A stretch of DNA of 64,000 bases from an uncultured Marinilabiliaceae bacterium (GTDB lineage: Bacteria; Bacteroidota; Bacteroidia; Bacteroidales; Marinilabiliaceae): positions 35,660 to 99,659 of the forward strand of contig CALEUX010000009.1 of the NCBI GenBank assembly GCA_937920475.1, written 5' to 3'. Shown one piece after another: positions 17,593 to 27,408 of the stretch (position 1 is its first letter; the number at the start of each line of letters is the position of its first letter). A program made the position numbers and the translations under genes. A model generated the notes under the pieces. That model was given only the letters and a program-made list of their open reading frames with translations. It made no database searches and had not been told where the DNA came from.

Positions 17593-18978
17593 CTATGTTT
17601 TAACTTGCCTGTTTTTACACCATTCTTTTCTGAACGATGATTTTGAATTTATTTGAAATTTACGTTTTTTACCAAAAATATTCATAATAAAAGGAGAAAA
17701 TAATCCTGATTTTAAAAAACTTCCAACGTTATTAAGTTTAGCCGACGAATTCATAACCCACTGAAACATCTTAAAAGCTTCTCTATCTTTTAACCCAGTC
17801 AAATCTTGCTCCACAGCTTGTTTGCGGTTGTATAGCAATAATTGTGGCAGGTTAATTTTTACAGGACAAACTTCATAGCACCGGCCACACAAAGAACTGG
17901 CAAAGCTCAGATGTTTATAATCGCTAAAAGATTTTAAATGCGGGGTGATAACAGAACCAATAGGTCCTGAATAAACAGCATTATAAGTATATCCTCCAAC
18001 ATTTTTGTAGATTGGACAAGCGTTTAAACAAGCTCCGCACCTGATGCAGGCAAGCGATTCTGATTGGTGTGGTTTGGAATAAAGATTGGTGCGGCCATTA
18101 TCCAATAAAATAACCACTATTTTTTCAGGGCCATTTTTTTCGTTGGGTTTGCGCGGCCCGGTTATTACTGAATTGTAAACAGAAACCTGTTGTCCGGTAC
18201 CATGGCATGCCAATAAAGGCCAAAATAAATCAAGATGCTTAACACTTGGAATAATTTTTTCGATGCCTGCAATTACAATATGAATTTTGGGGTAAGTAAT
18301 GGTAAACAATCCATTTCCTTCATTTTCGGTTAAAGCAATACCACCCTCCTTGGCAATAAGAAAATTGGCACCGCTTATTCCCATACCCGACTCTTCAAAT
18401 TCCAACCTGAGTTTATCTCTAACATAAGCCGTTAATCCTTCGGCTGTTTCATCGGGCGAAAGATTATAAAGTTTATTAAAAAGATTGGCTACATCCTGCC
18501 TCGATTTATGCATGGCAGGCGTGAGAATATGGTACGGCCTCTCCCCTGCTTTCTGAACAATAAATTCACCAAGGTCGGTTTCAATGGCCTCCACTCCTGC
18601 TTTTTCAAGCTCTTCATTTAAATGAAGTTCTTCAGAAGTCATTGATTTACTCTTAACCACCTTTTTTATATTGGCATCTTTAGCAATATCAATAATATGG
18701 TTAACAGCTTGTTGGGGAGTTTCAGCCCATAAAACTTCAATGCCATTATTGGTGGCTGCAGTTTCAAATTGCTCCAGATAAGACGGCAAATTCTTTAAAA
18801 CCGAACGTTTAATAGCAGCCGCAATACTTTTAGCTCTATTAAGATCATCATATCTATTTAAGCCAACCTCAAAGGCTGCATCATATTTCGATATATTATA
18901 GGCAATAGTATTTCGGTGCTTTAAATTAAAAGCAACATTATCTGAATCGACTAAAAATTGTTTATGATTACTGTGCAT
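17593..18978 (-). CDS. LutB-like LUD-domain iron-sulfur oxidoreductase
   Basis: A 461-residue protein. The N-terminal two thirds is an LUD domain (KSKSMTSEE, SGANFLIAKEGG, ITGPRK). Two ferredoxin-like 4Fe-4S motifs follow: C311, C314, C317 with C321, and C364, C367 with C371. LutB works with LutA and LutC in L-lactate oxidation, but neither partner lies next to it here. Transcription is from the rpiB side; the start codon is 8 bp after the rpiB stop. Confidence 0.85.
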   Translation of the reverse strand: MHSNHKQFLVDSDNVAFNLKHRNTIAYNISKYDAAFEVGLNRYDDLNRAKSIAAAIKRSVLKNLPSYLEQFETAATNNGIEVLWAETPQQAVNHIIDIAKDANIKKVVKSKSMTSEELHLNEELEKAGVEAIETDLGEFIVQKAGERPYHILTPAMHKSRQDVANLFNKLYNLSPDETAEGLTAYVRDKLRLEFEESGMGISGANFLIAKEGGIALTENEGNGLFTITYPKIHIVIAGIEKIIPSVKHLDLFWPLLACHGTGQQVSVYNSVITGPRKPNEKNGPEKIVVILLDNGRTNLYSKPHQSESLACIRCGACLNACPIYKNVGGYTYNAVYSGPIGSVITPHLKSFSDYKHLSFASSLCGRCYEVCPVKINLPQLLLYNRKQAVEQDLTGLKDREAFKMFQWVMNSSAKLNNVGSFLKSGLFSPFIMNIFGKKRKFQINSKSSFRKEWCKNRQVKT

Positions 18979-18986
18979 TCAATATT

Positions 18987-19430
18987 TTATCGGCAAAGCG
19001 GTATTTTATTGATACGTTGTTCATGACGTCCACCTTCAAAAGGTGTTTCCAAAAACAAGTCAACAACCTTTTTGGCATCATCCACAGAAATAAATCTACC
19101 GGGTAAACTACAAATATTGGCATTATTATGAGCACGTGCCAACATCGAAATTTCCGGGATCCAACATAAAGCAGCTCTTATACCCTGATGTTTATTGGCG
19201 GTAATATTAATACCATTGCCGCTGCCGCAAATTGTAAAACCAATTTCGCACTCACCTGTTTCAACAGCATTGGCCAAAGGATGCGCATAATCGGCATAAT
19301 CAACACTATCAGGAGAATTGGTACCAAAATCAACAACTTCAATTCCCTTATTTTGTAAATATTCCTTAAGAATAATCTTTAACTCGTACCCAGCATGGTC
19401 ACAACCAATTGCAACTTTTTTAAATGTCAT
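18987..19430 (-). CDS. rpiB: Ribose-5-phosphate isomerase B
   Basis: A 147-residue RpiB/LacAB-family enzyme that interconverts ribulose 5-phosphate and ribose 5-phosphate in the pentose phosphate pathway. The motifs are GCDHAG near the N-terminus (H12), CGSGNG with the catalytic Cys68, and the ARAHNNAN and GRFIS phosphate-binding stretches. Length is normal for the family. It is the first gene of the leftward unit rpiB-lutB-like-rrf2. Confidence 0.92.
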   Translation of the reverse strand: MTFKKVAIGCDHAGYELKIILKEYLQNKGIEVVDFGTNSPDSVDYADYAHPLANAVETGECEIGFTICGSGNGINITANKHQGIRAALCWIPEISMLARAHNNANICSLPGRFISVDDAKKVVDLFLETPFEGGRHEQRINKIPLCR

Positions 19431-19473
19431 TACGCTTCAAAATTTTTAGGTTGATGTTTTATTAATTGCGTTT

Positions 19474-19481
19474 CAAAGATA
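19474..19481 (-). promoter_or_regulatory. Candidate -7 box for rpiB
   Basis: On the minus strand this reads TATCTTTG, matching the Bacteroidota -7 consensus TAnnTTTG. It would start transcription about 37 bases before the rpiB start codon. A convincing -33 TTTG at the right spacing is not seen. Confidence 0.3.
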
Positions 19482-19726
19482 CTAATTGTCAGTTCAAAAG
19501 TAAAAGCAGTAAATGTGCAAATATTAAAAGAATTACAACCGATTGGTTAATAACAACAAATGGTTAAAATGGTGTTAATAAATTGTGAACTGTGGAAAAT
19601 AACTTTTTAAAAAATTGTGTTGATTTATTCGATTTTTTTTAGAAGGTTCTTTTAAGAAACAGATGTCAAGTTTATTTTTATGGAAAATATAGATTTTTTT
19701 AAACAGCTTTAATCTTAAAAAACACT

Positions 19727-19754
19727 TTTGAATTTAAGGAAAATAATAACTTTG
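19727..19754 (+). promoter_or_regulatory. Candidate promoter for nadA
   Basis: TTTG at 19727-19730 and TAACTTTG at 19747-19754 fit the Bacteroidota -33/-7 pattern, but the 16-base spacing is shorter than usual. It implies a leader of about 180 bases running through the origin-like gap. Confidence 0.25.
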
Positions 19755-19938
19755 AAATCAATTAACAGTTTGTGAATAACCTAATGTATCAGTTCATTTT
19801 CAAAACATTGTAATTATAATAACTGTTAATATAATGGTTATAAAATAATCCAATTTTAAGTTTCAAGGCTTTTGTAGGTTTTTTGTCAACAGTATTAACA
19901 GTATAGTATCATCATCATATTATTTTAAAATTAAATAT

Positions 19939-20934
19939 ATGAATAATAATAGTGAGTGGATAAAAGCGGGGTTTGTTACTGATGATGTACCTGCTAAAAT
20001 TAACCTGGTTGAAGAAATAAATAGAATTAAAAAGGAAAAAAATGCCATAATAATGGCTCATTATTACCAGGTTAAAGAAATTCAGGATATTGCCGATTTT
20101 GTTGGCGATAGCTTAGCTTTGGCTCAGCATGCTGCTAAAACATCTGCCGATATTATATTATTGGCTGGTGTATTGTTTATGGGTGAAACGGCTAAAATTC
20201 TTTCCCCCAACAAAAAGGTTATCGTTCCCGATTTAAATGCCGGATGTTCTTTAGCTGATAGCTGTCCGGGCGATGAGTTTGAAAAATTTGTAAAACAATA
20301 TACCAATCATGTTGTAGTAACCTACGTTAATACATCTGCAGCTGTTAAAGCTTTATCGGATATTGTTGTTACAAGTACCAATGCAGTTGGTGTAATTAAC
20401 AGCATTCCAAAAGAGAAACCTATATTGTTTGGTCCCGATAAAAATCTTGGCAATTATTTACAAAGTTTAAGCGGACGCGAAATGGTTTTATGGGATGGTG
20501 CTTGTCATGTTCATGAGAAGTTTTCAGTAGAAAAAATTTTGGAATTAAAACAGCAAAATCCAGATGCCAAAATTATAGCACATCCCGAATGTAAGAAACC
20601 ATTATTGCTTTTGGCCGATTTTGTTGGTAGTACAGCTGCTTTATTGAAATATACCATCGAAAGCAACGAAAAAGAGTTTATTGTAGCAACCGAAGCTGGT
20701 ATTTTGCATCAAATGCAAAAGGCATCGCCAAATAAAGTGTTTATACCAGCCCCACCCATGGATTCAACTTGTGGTTGTAACGATTGTGAGTTTATGAAGC
20801 TGAATACACTTAAAAAAGTTTATTTATCGTTGAAGAATGAGTTTCCTTTGGTTGAAGTTGACGAAGTAGTGCGCGAAAAGGCTTTAATTCCTATACAAAG
20901 AATGCTAGAAATATCAAAAGAATTAAAACTTTAG
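19939..20934 (+). CDS. nadA: Quinolinate synthase
   Basis: A 331-residue 4Fe-4S enzyme that condenses iminoaspartate with dihydroxyacetone phosphate to quinolinate in de novo NAD synthesis. Family motifs are AHYYQ, GDSLALA, PDLNAGCSLADSC (C103), WDGACHVHE (C189), and the C-terminal CGCNDC cluster (C278-C283), which supplies the third cluster ligand. The partner nadB is not in the window. It is the first gene of the long rightward block. Confidence 0.95.
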   Translation: MNNNSEWIKAGFVTDDVPAKINLVEEINRIKKEKNAIIMAHYYQVKEIQDIADFVGDSLALAQHAAKTSADIILLAGVLFMGETAKILSPNKKVIVPDLNAGCSLADSCPGDEFEKFVKQYTNHVVVTYVNTSAAVKALSDIVVTSTNAVGVINSIPKEKPILFGPDKNLGNYLQSLSGREMVLWDGACHVHEKFSVEKILELKQQNPDAKIIAHPECKKPLLLLADFVGSTAALLKYTIESNEKEFIVATEAGILHQMQKASPNKVFIPAPPMDSTCGCNDCEFMKLNTLKKVYLSLKNEFPLVEVDEVVREKALIPIQRMLEISKELKL

Positions 20935-21059
20935 CAGATATTAGTTATTTTTCAATATGATTTATAATTTTGAAATTCTTGTTTTTGGGTAAATGCGGAA
21001 AAGTAAAATAATAATACAAAAAGTACATTGGTTTTATAAAGTGTACAAATAATTAAATG

Positions 21060-21305
21060 TGGCTTAGTAACTGTTTAAATTTAGTTTCTAATTTTATTAA
21101 AGACAATTAGAAGTTAAGACTAGAGACAGATAGACGTGTCCCGGTTTATCGGGATTAGACTAAATAGACAAAAGAGACAAACAAGATGGCTAAGTTATTT
21201 TATTTATTATAAGCATTATACGTTTTATGTCTATTTCCGATGAACCGGAACACGTGTCTAAAATTCTTTTCTCTATTGTCTAAAAATAATTTTAAACAGA
21301 TTCTT
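21060..21305. repeat. Long palindromic intergenic repeat, copy 1
   Basis: The element opens with TAACTGTTTAAATTTAG and closes with TAATTTTAAACAGAT, so its ends are inverted repeats. Inside are two matching hairpins, CCCGGTTTATCGGG near 21139 and TTCCGATGAACCGGAA near 21235, which are also inverted relative to each other. The element fills most of the 391-bp gap between nadA and the response regulator gene. Copies 2-4 are at 36417, 51049 and 59562. Confidence 0.8.
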
Positions 21306-21325
21306 AATAAACTAATTATTTTCTG

Positions 21326-21712
21326 ATGAATGAACTATCTTTACTCCTTGTTGAGGATAATATTTTAAATCAGAAGCTTATATTTTTAAACCTGGTAAAA
21401 CATGGTTTTAAAATTGATGTTGCCAATAATGGATTGGAAGCGGTTGAAAAGTTTAAAGAAAGGAAATATAATCTGATACTTATGGATTTAATGATGCCTG
21501 TAATGGATGGTTTAGAAGCAACTAAGCACATCAGGCATATTGAATTAATTAATGGAGGTCATACACCAATTGTTGGGCTTACAGCCAATACGTATGATGC
21601 TGATAGGGAAAAGTGTTTGGCAAGCGGAATGGATGAATTTATGACAAAGCCTTTTGACATAGAAATTTTCCAGGAAATAATTAAAGAGCTTGGCATTGAA
21701 ATAAACAGTTAA
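21326..21712 (+). CDS. Stand-alone CheY-like response regulator
   Basis: A 128-residue receiver domain with no output domain. The acidic pair E10-D11, the phospho-acceptor D54 (in LILMDLMMP), the switch Thr in VGLTANT and the Lys in MTKPFD are all present. The sequence is closest in style to receivers of hybrid kinases. No kinase gene is adjacent; the sensor kinase at 40367-44080 lacks a receiver but is 19 kb away. It lies 13 bp before ruvB. Confidence 0.9.
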   Translation: MNELSLLLVEDNILNQKLIFLNLVKHGFKIDVANNGLEAVEKFKERKYNLILMDLMMPVMDGLEATKHIRHIELINGGHTPIVGLTANTYDADREKCLASGMDEFMTKPFDIEIFQEIIKELGIEINS

Positions 21713-21725
21713 TGCCTCATATTGA

Positions 21726-22745
21726 ATGAGTATTGATATTAGGAAGCTTGAAAACAGCATAAATGCTGATAAAGAAATTGAACAAAAATTACGCCCATTA
21801 ACTTTTAAAGATTTTAAAGGTCAATATAAGATTGTTGAGAATCTGGAAGTTTTTGTTAAAGCTGCTTTAATGCGGGGTGAGGCACTCGACCATGTTTTAC
21901 TTCACGGACCTCCCGGATTAGGTAAAACTACCCTTTCCAATATTTTAGCCAACGAATTAAATGTAGGATTTAAAGTTACAAGTGGACCTGTTTTAGACAA
22001 ACCTGGCGATTTAGCAGGTATTTTAACCAGTTTGGATGATAATGATGTTTTATTTATTGACGAAATACATCGTTTAAGTCCTGTTGTTGAAGAGTATTTA
22101 TACTCGGCCATGGAAGATTTTAAAATCGACATTGTAATTGATAAAGGTCCGGGTGCAAAATCAATTCAAATAGATCTTAATCCATTTACTTTAATTGGTG
22201 CTACCACACGTAGTGGTTTATTAACCAGTCCATTACGTGCACGGTTTGGTATAAATTGTCATTTGGAATATTACGATACCGATATTTTAAGTGGTATTAT
22301 AGCGCGTTCATCACGAATTTTAAATGTTGATATTGTTGATAATGCAGCTATAGAAATTGCGCGACGTAGCCGAGGTACACCACGTATTGCCAATGCTTTA
22401 TTACGAAGAGTTCGCGATTTTGCCATGGTTAAAGGTGAAGGATTTATTGACCTTGACATTACAAAGTATTCATTAAAAGCATTGAATATTGATGAATATG
22501 GGCTCGATGAAATGGACCATAAAATTTTATTAACGCTTATGGATAAGTTTCAGGGTGGACCTGTTGGTTTAAATACTATTTCTACTGCAATTGGAGAAGA
22601 TTCGGGTACTATTGAAGAGGTTTATGAACCCTTTTTAATAAAGGAAGGGTTTTTAAAACGTACACCGCGTGGCCGCGTGGTTACTGCATTGGCTTATAAT
22701 CATTTTGGGAGAAATTCCGGAACTGTTCAAAATTCCTTGTTTTAA
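21726..22745 (+). CDS. ruvB: Holliday junction branch-migration helicase RuvB
   Basis: A 339-residue AAA+ motor of the RuvABC resolvasome. Walker A is GPPGLGKTT (61-69), Walker B is FIDEIHRL (D112, E113), and sensor 1 is GATTRSG followed by PLRARFG. The C-terminal winged helix carries TPRGRVVT. Length is normal. The next gene begins 4 bases after the stop, so a shared message is likely. Confidence 0.96.
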   Translation: MSIDIRKLENSINADKEIEQKLRPLTFKDFKGQYKIVENLEVFVKAALMRGEALDHVLLHGPPGLGKTTLSNILANELNVGFKVTSGPVLDKPGDLAGILTSLDDNDVLFIDEIHRLSPVVEEYLYSAMEDFKIDIVIDKGPGAKSIQIDLNPFTLIGATTRSGLLTSPLRARFGINCHLEYYDTDILSGIIARSSRILNVDIVDNAAIEIARRSRGTPRIANALLRRVRDFAMVKGEGFIDLDITKYSLKALNIDEYGLDEMDHKILLTLMDKFQGGPVGLNTISTAIGEDSGTIEEVYEPFLIKEGFLKRTPRGRVVTALAYNHFGRNSGTVQNSLF

Positions 22746-22749
22746 ATTT

Positions 22750-24231
22750 ATGAGTGGAAGTTTAAAAGGTCTTGCCGGTGAAACCATCATATACGGTGCC
22801 ACTACTATGTTAGGCCGGTTTTTGAACTGGCTATTAATGCCATTTTATATAAGAACTATTTTACCAGATGAATATGGTGTTGTAGTTAACATTTATGGTA
22901 TAATATCAATATTACTAGTGGTTTTTACTTATGGTTTGGAAACGGGTTTTTTTAGGTTTGCCCGAAAAGGAAAACAGGAAAATGTTTATAAAACCTCTTT
23001 AGTAATGATTGGAAGCACAAGTTTGTTGTTAATTGTGCTTACTTTTTTTACGGCCGGTAGTTTAAGCGATTTTTTCTATGATGGAAAATACAGCAATACT
23101 TTAATTTTAGTAAGTATAATTGTTGCGTTTGATAGTTTTTTAGCCATTCCATTTGCCAATTTAAGGTTACAGAACAAAGCTCTTCGTTTTGGAATAATTA
23201 AAATAACCAATATCTTACTGAATATTGGATTTAATTTGCTCTTTTTATTAGTTATTCCATTTTTAATTCGTAATAATATAATTAGTATTTACTGGCAAGA
23301 TGTTTATAACAAAGGTAATGGCGTATTTTATATTATTCTTAGCAATGTTTTAAGCAGTGTTTTAATTGTACTTTTCTTCGTTAACGAATTTAGGAAATTA
23401 AAAGGCAGCTACAATTATTCTTTATTGGTTAGCTTGTTTAAATATTCGTGGCCTGTTTTGGTTGTGGGTATAACAGGTATGGTTATTCAAAACAGTGATA
23501 AAATACTAATGCCTAAATTATTAGGTGAGAATGGATTTAAGGAATTAGGGGTTTATGGAGCTAATTTTAAGATTGGTGTTTTAATGAGTTTGTTTACTCA
23601 ATCGTTTCGTTTTGCTTTCGAACCTTTTTTCTTTAAAATTCAAGAAAAAGGAAAAGAATCCTATGCCAAGGTAATGGAATATTTTCTGTTTTTTGGAGGT
23701 TTTATTTTCCTTGGAGTTATGCTTTTTATTGATATAATAAACCTGCTTTTAACCAAAGAGTATTTGTATGGAAATATCATTATTCCTTATGTATTGTTAG
23801 GACAATTGTTTTATGGCATATATTTTAATTTATCGCTTTGGTATAAATTATCAGATAAAACCATTTATGGAGCGATTTTTGGAATTATGGGAACTGTTAT
23901 AACGGTATTGTTGAATTTTATATTAATTCCTGAATATGGAATTATTGGTGGTGCTTTAGCAATAATGGCCGGTTATGGAACTATGATGGTTGTTTCTTTT
24001 TTTGTTGGTCAAAAATATTACCGGGTACCTTATTCATTAAAACAATTGGCTTTTATAACCATCGGTATTGTTTTAGTTTTTGTTGTTGATAAAATGGTTT
24101 ATTTTGATAATCTGATATATAGATTTACTTTTAAAGGAGTTATATTTGCTTCCTTTATAGTTTATTTTCTTATCATTAATGGTAATTTTAATTTTTTAAA
24201 AGGGAGAACATGGTTGAAATTAAAGTTATAA
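22750..24231 (+). CDS. Oligosaccharide flippase (MATE/Wzx-type)
   Basis: A 493-residue membrane protein with about 12-14 helices, typical of the polysaccharide biosynthesis flippase family that moves lipid-linked glycans across the inner membrane. I chose the ATG at 22750 ([16 protein letters not shown]). An upstream in-frame start at 22669 would lie inside ruvB. The 3' end overlaps dut by 22 bp. The flippase-dut-TPR-DUF4292-EnvC order looks like an envelope cluster common in this phylum. Confidence 0.85.
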   Translation: MSGSLKGLAGETIIYGATTMLGRFLNWLLMPFYIRTILPDEYGVVVNIYGIISILLVVFTYGLETGFFRFARKGKQENVYKTSLVMIGSTSLLLIVLTFFTAGSLSDFFYDGKYSNTLILVSIIVAFDSFLAIPFANLRLQNKALRFGIIKITNILLNIGFNLLFLLVIPFLIRNNIISIYWQDVYNKGNGVFYIILSNVLSSVLIVLFFVNEFRKLKGSYNYSLLVSLFKYSWPVLVVGITGMVIQNSDKILMPKLLGENGFKELGVYGANFKIGVLMSLFTQSFRFAFEPFFFKIQEKGKESYAKVMEYFLFFGGFIFLGVMLFIDIINLLLTKEYLYGNIIIPYVLLGQLFYGIYFNLSLWYKLSDKTIYGAIFGIMGTVITVLLNFILIPEYGIIGGALAIMAGYGTMMVVSFFVGQKYYRVPYSLKQLAFITIGIVLVFVVDKMVYFDNLIYRFTFKGVIFASFIVYFLIINGNFNFLKGRTWLKLKL

Positions 24232-24647
24232 ATAAAAGCAATAATATTTTACCCCAATTTAGTACTGAACATTCGGCCGGAGTTGATTTACGTGCATTTT
24301 TAAATGAGCGCATAGTTATAAAACCTTTGCAACGTGTTTTAGTGCCTACTGGTTTATTTATTGAAATACCTCATGGATACGAAGCCCAAATAAGGCCTCG
24401 TAGCGGGTTGGCCATTAATCACGGTATTTCTGTTTTAAATTCACCAGGAACCATCGATGCTGACTATCGCGGTGAGGTAAAAGTTATTTTAATTAATCTT
24501 TCTGATACCGATTTTGTTATAGAAGATGGGGACAGAATTTGTCAGATGGTTATAAATAAGTACGAACGATTTGAATGGAGTTTAGTTGAAAAACTATCTG
24601 AAACTGAACGTGGTGCTGGTGGTTTTGGTCATACCGGTAAGTTGTAA
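24210..24647 (+). CDS. dut: dUTP diphosphatase (trimeric dUTPase)
   Basis: A 145-residue enzyme that hydrolyses dUTP to dUMP and pyrophosphate. All five motifs are visible: [24 protein letters not shown], the GDRICQMV strand, and the C-terminal [11 protein letters not shown] that closes over the substrate. The ATG at 24210 lies inside the end of the flippase gene and gives the normal family start. Confidence 0.95.
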   Translation: MVEIKVINKSNNILPQFSTEHSAGVDLRAFLNERIVIKPLQRVLVPTGLFIEIPHGYEAQIRPRSGLAINHGISVLNSPGTIDADYRGEVKVILINLSDTDFVIEDGDRICQMVINKYERFEWSLVEKLSETERGAGGFGHTGKL

Positions 24648-24672
24648 GAAGTAAAAATTTTAATTTTTAAGG

Positions 24673-26451
24673 ATGAATAAGAATAGCATATTATATTACA
24701 TCATTTTCTTAAGTATTGTTATGATTTCTGGTTGTAAGTCAACCAAAAATGTAACTTCATTTGAAAACACATTGTATCCCAATGGACGTTTTTTTATAGT
24801 TAAACCAGTTGATGAAACAACAACTAAACGGTTTGAATATTTTTTACTTGAAGCCAGCAGGTTTAAAATGTTGGGTGATTATAACAAAGCTGTTTTATAC
24901 TATAAAGAAGCTATAGGTGTTGACACAACTTGTGCTACCTGTTACTTTGAGTTGGCTCAGTTAATATTTCAAAGTGGCGATTCAAAAAATGCTGAATCCC
25001 TTGCTTTTAAAGCTGTTCAGTTAGACCCTTCCAACGAATGGTTTTTATCTTTGCTTTCTAAAGTTTATCACAATAATAAGAAACCAGAATTGGCTCTGGA
25101 AGCATCTAAATTTTTAGTAAAGCAAAAACCCACTAACGTTGAATACATTTATAATCTGGCTCAATTCCAATATTCATTAGGTCAATATAAGGAAGCAATA
25201 GAATCACTCAATAAAATAGAGAAATTACTGGGTAAAAACGAATTTTTAAGTCTTGAAAAGCATAGTGTCCATATCCAGAATAAAGATTTTAAAAGTGCTG
25301 AAAAAGAACTTCATTCATTAGTTAATGCTTTCCCAGCAAATCCTGATTATAGAGTTTATTTGGGCGATTTTTTTACTCAGCGGCGTAGATTAAAAGAAGC
25401 CTACGAGCAATACAACATCGTTATTAAGGACGATCCTAATAATAGTATGGCCTACTTTAGTCTTGCCAATTATTATTTATTAAGCAATGATATTCCAAAT
25501 TTTAAATCATCTTTACAAAAGGGGTTTGGTAGTTCAGGTGGAGAATTTGAAGCTAAATTTCAGCGCCTATTGCCTTTTTTAATGAATATGGATGATTCCG
25601 AGAATCCACTTACTGACACTGATTTTGAAAGTATATTTCAGACTTTTATTGCAACTCACCCACACGAAAGTAAAGTATATTTATTGTATGCCAATTATTT
25701 ATCTCATAAAGGAAGAACAAATGAAGCGTTACTGGCTTACGAAAATTCCTTATTGTTAGATGAAAAGCAAGAAGATGTTTGGCAGGATTTTCTATTCCAG
25801 TCATTAAACAATCATGAAAAAGATGTTTTTTTAAAACATTGCCAAAATGGAGTTAAAGCTTTTCCTGAAAACCCCATTATTCACTATTTAACCGGAATTG
25901 CTTATTCTTTTAACGACAATAGAAAAGAAGCTATTTTTCACCTTAATGAAGTGATTAGATACAGCAAGGACAATGCCAGGTTAGAAGCCCAAACCTATGG
26001 CTTTTTAGGTGATTTGTATTATCAGGAAGGAGAGCGTGAGAAAAGCTTCGAAAACTATCAAAAATCAATTGATTTAGACGATAAACAAGTGGGCATACTT
26101 AATAATTATGCTTACTATTTAAGCGTTGAAGAAATTAATTTAGATAAAGCTGAGCGAATGATATCTAAAGTTATTGAGCTGGAACCACGCAATGCCACTT
26201 ACCTTGATACCTATGCATGGGTTTTATTTAAACGTGAAAGATATTTTGAAGCCCTTTTTATAATTGAACAAGCCATATCTAATGGAGGCGATAAAAATGG
26301 AGTGATTCTTGAACATTACGGCGATATTCTTTACAAAAACGGAAATGTTGAAAAGGCTGTTGAATTTTGGATTAAAGCTTCTGAAACAAACGATGAAAAT
26401 TTATCTGAGAATTTAAATAGAAAAATTAAAGAACAACGTTACATTAAATAA
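24673..26451 (+). CDS. Tetratricopeptide-repeat lipoprotein
   Basis: A 592-residue protein with a lipoprotein signal (cleavage before C21, ISGC). The rest is many TPR units; clear ones are around residues 60-95 (GDYNKAVLYYKEAIGVD), 150-185 (GQYKEAIESLNKIE), 225-260, 340-370 and 445-480. TPR lipoproteins of this kind act as assembly scaffolds at the outer membrane. The specific partner is unknown. It is in the conserved-looking dut-TPR-DUF4292-EnvC gene order. Confidence 0.85.
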   Translation: MNKNSILYYIIFLSIVMISGCKSTKNVTSFENTLYPNGRFFIVKPVDETTTKRFEYFLLEASRFKMLGDYNKAVLYYKEAIGVDTTCATCYFELAQLIFQSGDSKNAESLAFKAVQLDPSNEWFLSLLSKVYHNNKKPELALEASKFLVKQKPTNVEYIYNLAQFQYSLGQYKEAIESLNKIEKLLGKNEFLSLEKHSVHIQNKDFKSAEKELHSLVNAFPANPDYRVYLGDFFTQRRRLKEAYEQYNIVIKDDPNNSMAYFSLANYYLLSNDIPNFKSSLQKGFGSSGGEFEAKFQRLLPFLMNMDDSENPLTDTDFESIFQTFIATHPHESKVYLLYANYLSHKGRTNEALLAYENSLLLDEKQEDVWQDFLFQSLNNHEKDVFLKHCQNGVKAFPENPIIHYLTGIAYSFNDNRKEAIFHLNEVIRYSKDNARLEAQTYGFLGDLYYQEGEREKSFENYQKSIDLDDKQVGILNNYAYYLSVEEINLDKAERMISKVIELEPRNATYLDTYAWVLFKRERYFEALFIIEQAISNGGDKNGVILEHYGDILYKNGNVEKAVEFWIKASETNDENLSENLNRKIKEQRYIK

Positions 26452-26474
26452 TTTGGATGAATCGTACCATAAGA

Positions 26475-26571
26475 ATGAGTTCTCACAAAGGCGACGCACT
26501 GAGCCCAGTCGAAGTGAGTATTACTATTATGGCGAGTTTCCTCTGGCCGTTAAAAAGCAAATTCTAAACAG
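26475..26571 (+). repeat. Leader repeat, copy A (ends at the DUF4292 start codon)
   Basis: GAGTTCTCACAAAGG, then GCACTGAGC and GTCGAAG, then ACTATTATGGCGAGTTTCC, and a TTAAAAAGCAAAT tail that reaches the ATG at 26572. The same blocks occur in order before ade (31726-31842) and, shortened, before mnmG (29721-29786). Confidence 0.75.
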
Positions 26572-27408
26572 ATGAATAATTGGTTTAAGGTTCTGATATT
26601 TATTTTATTGTTTATCCCTTTTTTATTTAGTTCATGTAAAAGCAAGGATAAATTGCATCGCTACGAAACCATCAAATCAATTGATGAGGATGTATTGGTA
26701 AGTAATATTTTGGTGAATGAACTGAACTATAATTCACTTTATTTTAAACGGTTAACAATAGATTTGGATGAGAATGGGAATTTGCGTTCAGTAAAGGCCA
26801 GCATGTATATTAAAAGGGATTCTTCTATTATTATTTCTATTGTACCTTTAATGGGGATTGAGATATTCAGGGTTTCTCTCAATAAAAGCGAAATTAGGGT
26901 CATTGATCGTCTGAATCGTAAGGTTATGGTTTCTGATTACAGAAAATTATCAGAACGTTTTTTTGTTGAAGTGAACTATAATATTATTGAGGGATTATTA
27001 ACCAATTCACTTTTTTCTTATCCAAACTATAACCCTGAATTAATAAAAGATTACGCTGCCTATCATCAAGATTCTTTTTATTCACTTCGTTCGTTGAATA
27101 TGCGTCAATACGAGCGGTTATCAAGACGAAATTCTGATTTATTTCTTCATCAAGTTAACATATTACCAGGCATTTATAAAATTAATGAGAACAGAATTGT
27201 TAATACATTGAATCAGATGTTGTTTGTTACAGAGTATAAAAATTTTAATACACTGGGAAATACACAATTTCCTTATTCTGTTAATATTAATGCAAGACAG
27301 GGAAGCAATAACTTTAAACTCAGTTTTACTTTTTCCGATATAGAGGTAGATGGTTCAAATTCACTGAATTTCAGAATTCCAGATAAATATGAAATTGTAT
27401 CTTTCTAA
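26572..27408 (+). CDS. DUF4292 lipoprotein
   Basis: A 278-residue protein with a lipoprotein signal ending LFSSC (C22). The rest is beta-rich, with the pattern of DUF4292, a Bacteroidota family resembling the LolA/LolB-type fold that binds lipid or lipoprotein. It overlaps the EnvC-like gene by 20 bp. A role in outer-membrane assembly is inference from the fold and the neighbours. Confidence 0.8.
   Translation: MNNWFKVLIFILLFIPFLFSSCKSKDKLHRYETIKSIDEDVLVSNILVNELNYNSLYFKRLTIDLDENGNLRSVKASMYIKRDSSIIISIVPLMGIEIFRVSLNKSEIRVIDRLNRKVMVSDYRKLSERFFVEVNYNIIEGLLTNSLFSYPNYNPELIKDYAAYHQDSFYSLRSLNMRQYERLSRRNSDLFLHQVNILPGIYKINENRIVNTLNQMLFVTEYKNFNTLGNTQFPYSVNINARQGSNNFKLSFTFSDIEVDGSNSLNFRIPDKYEIVSF

Larger units (their letters stand above)
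19431..19938. other. AT-rich gap between divergent genes, candidate oriC
   Basis: This 508-bp gene-free gap separates leftward rpiB from rightward nadA. It is strongly AT-rich, with runs such as the one at 19602-19640. DnaA-box-like 9-mers, each one base from TGTGGATAA, occur at 19591-19599 (TGTGGAAAA) and 19771-19779 (TGTGAATAA). TGTTAATAA is at 19573-19581, and TTAACAGT occurs in both orientations at 19762, 19822 and 19895. In lines counted by eye, the + strand is mostly C-rich to the left and G-rich to the right. No dnaA gene is nearby, which is not unusual in this phylum. Confidence 0.5.

Noticed and set aside
21250..21258. CACGTG core inside palindromic repeat copies as more parS sites
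   Set aside because: The flanks are GGAA/TCT-type and do not match the 16-bp parS; it is part of the repeat hairpin.
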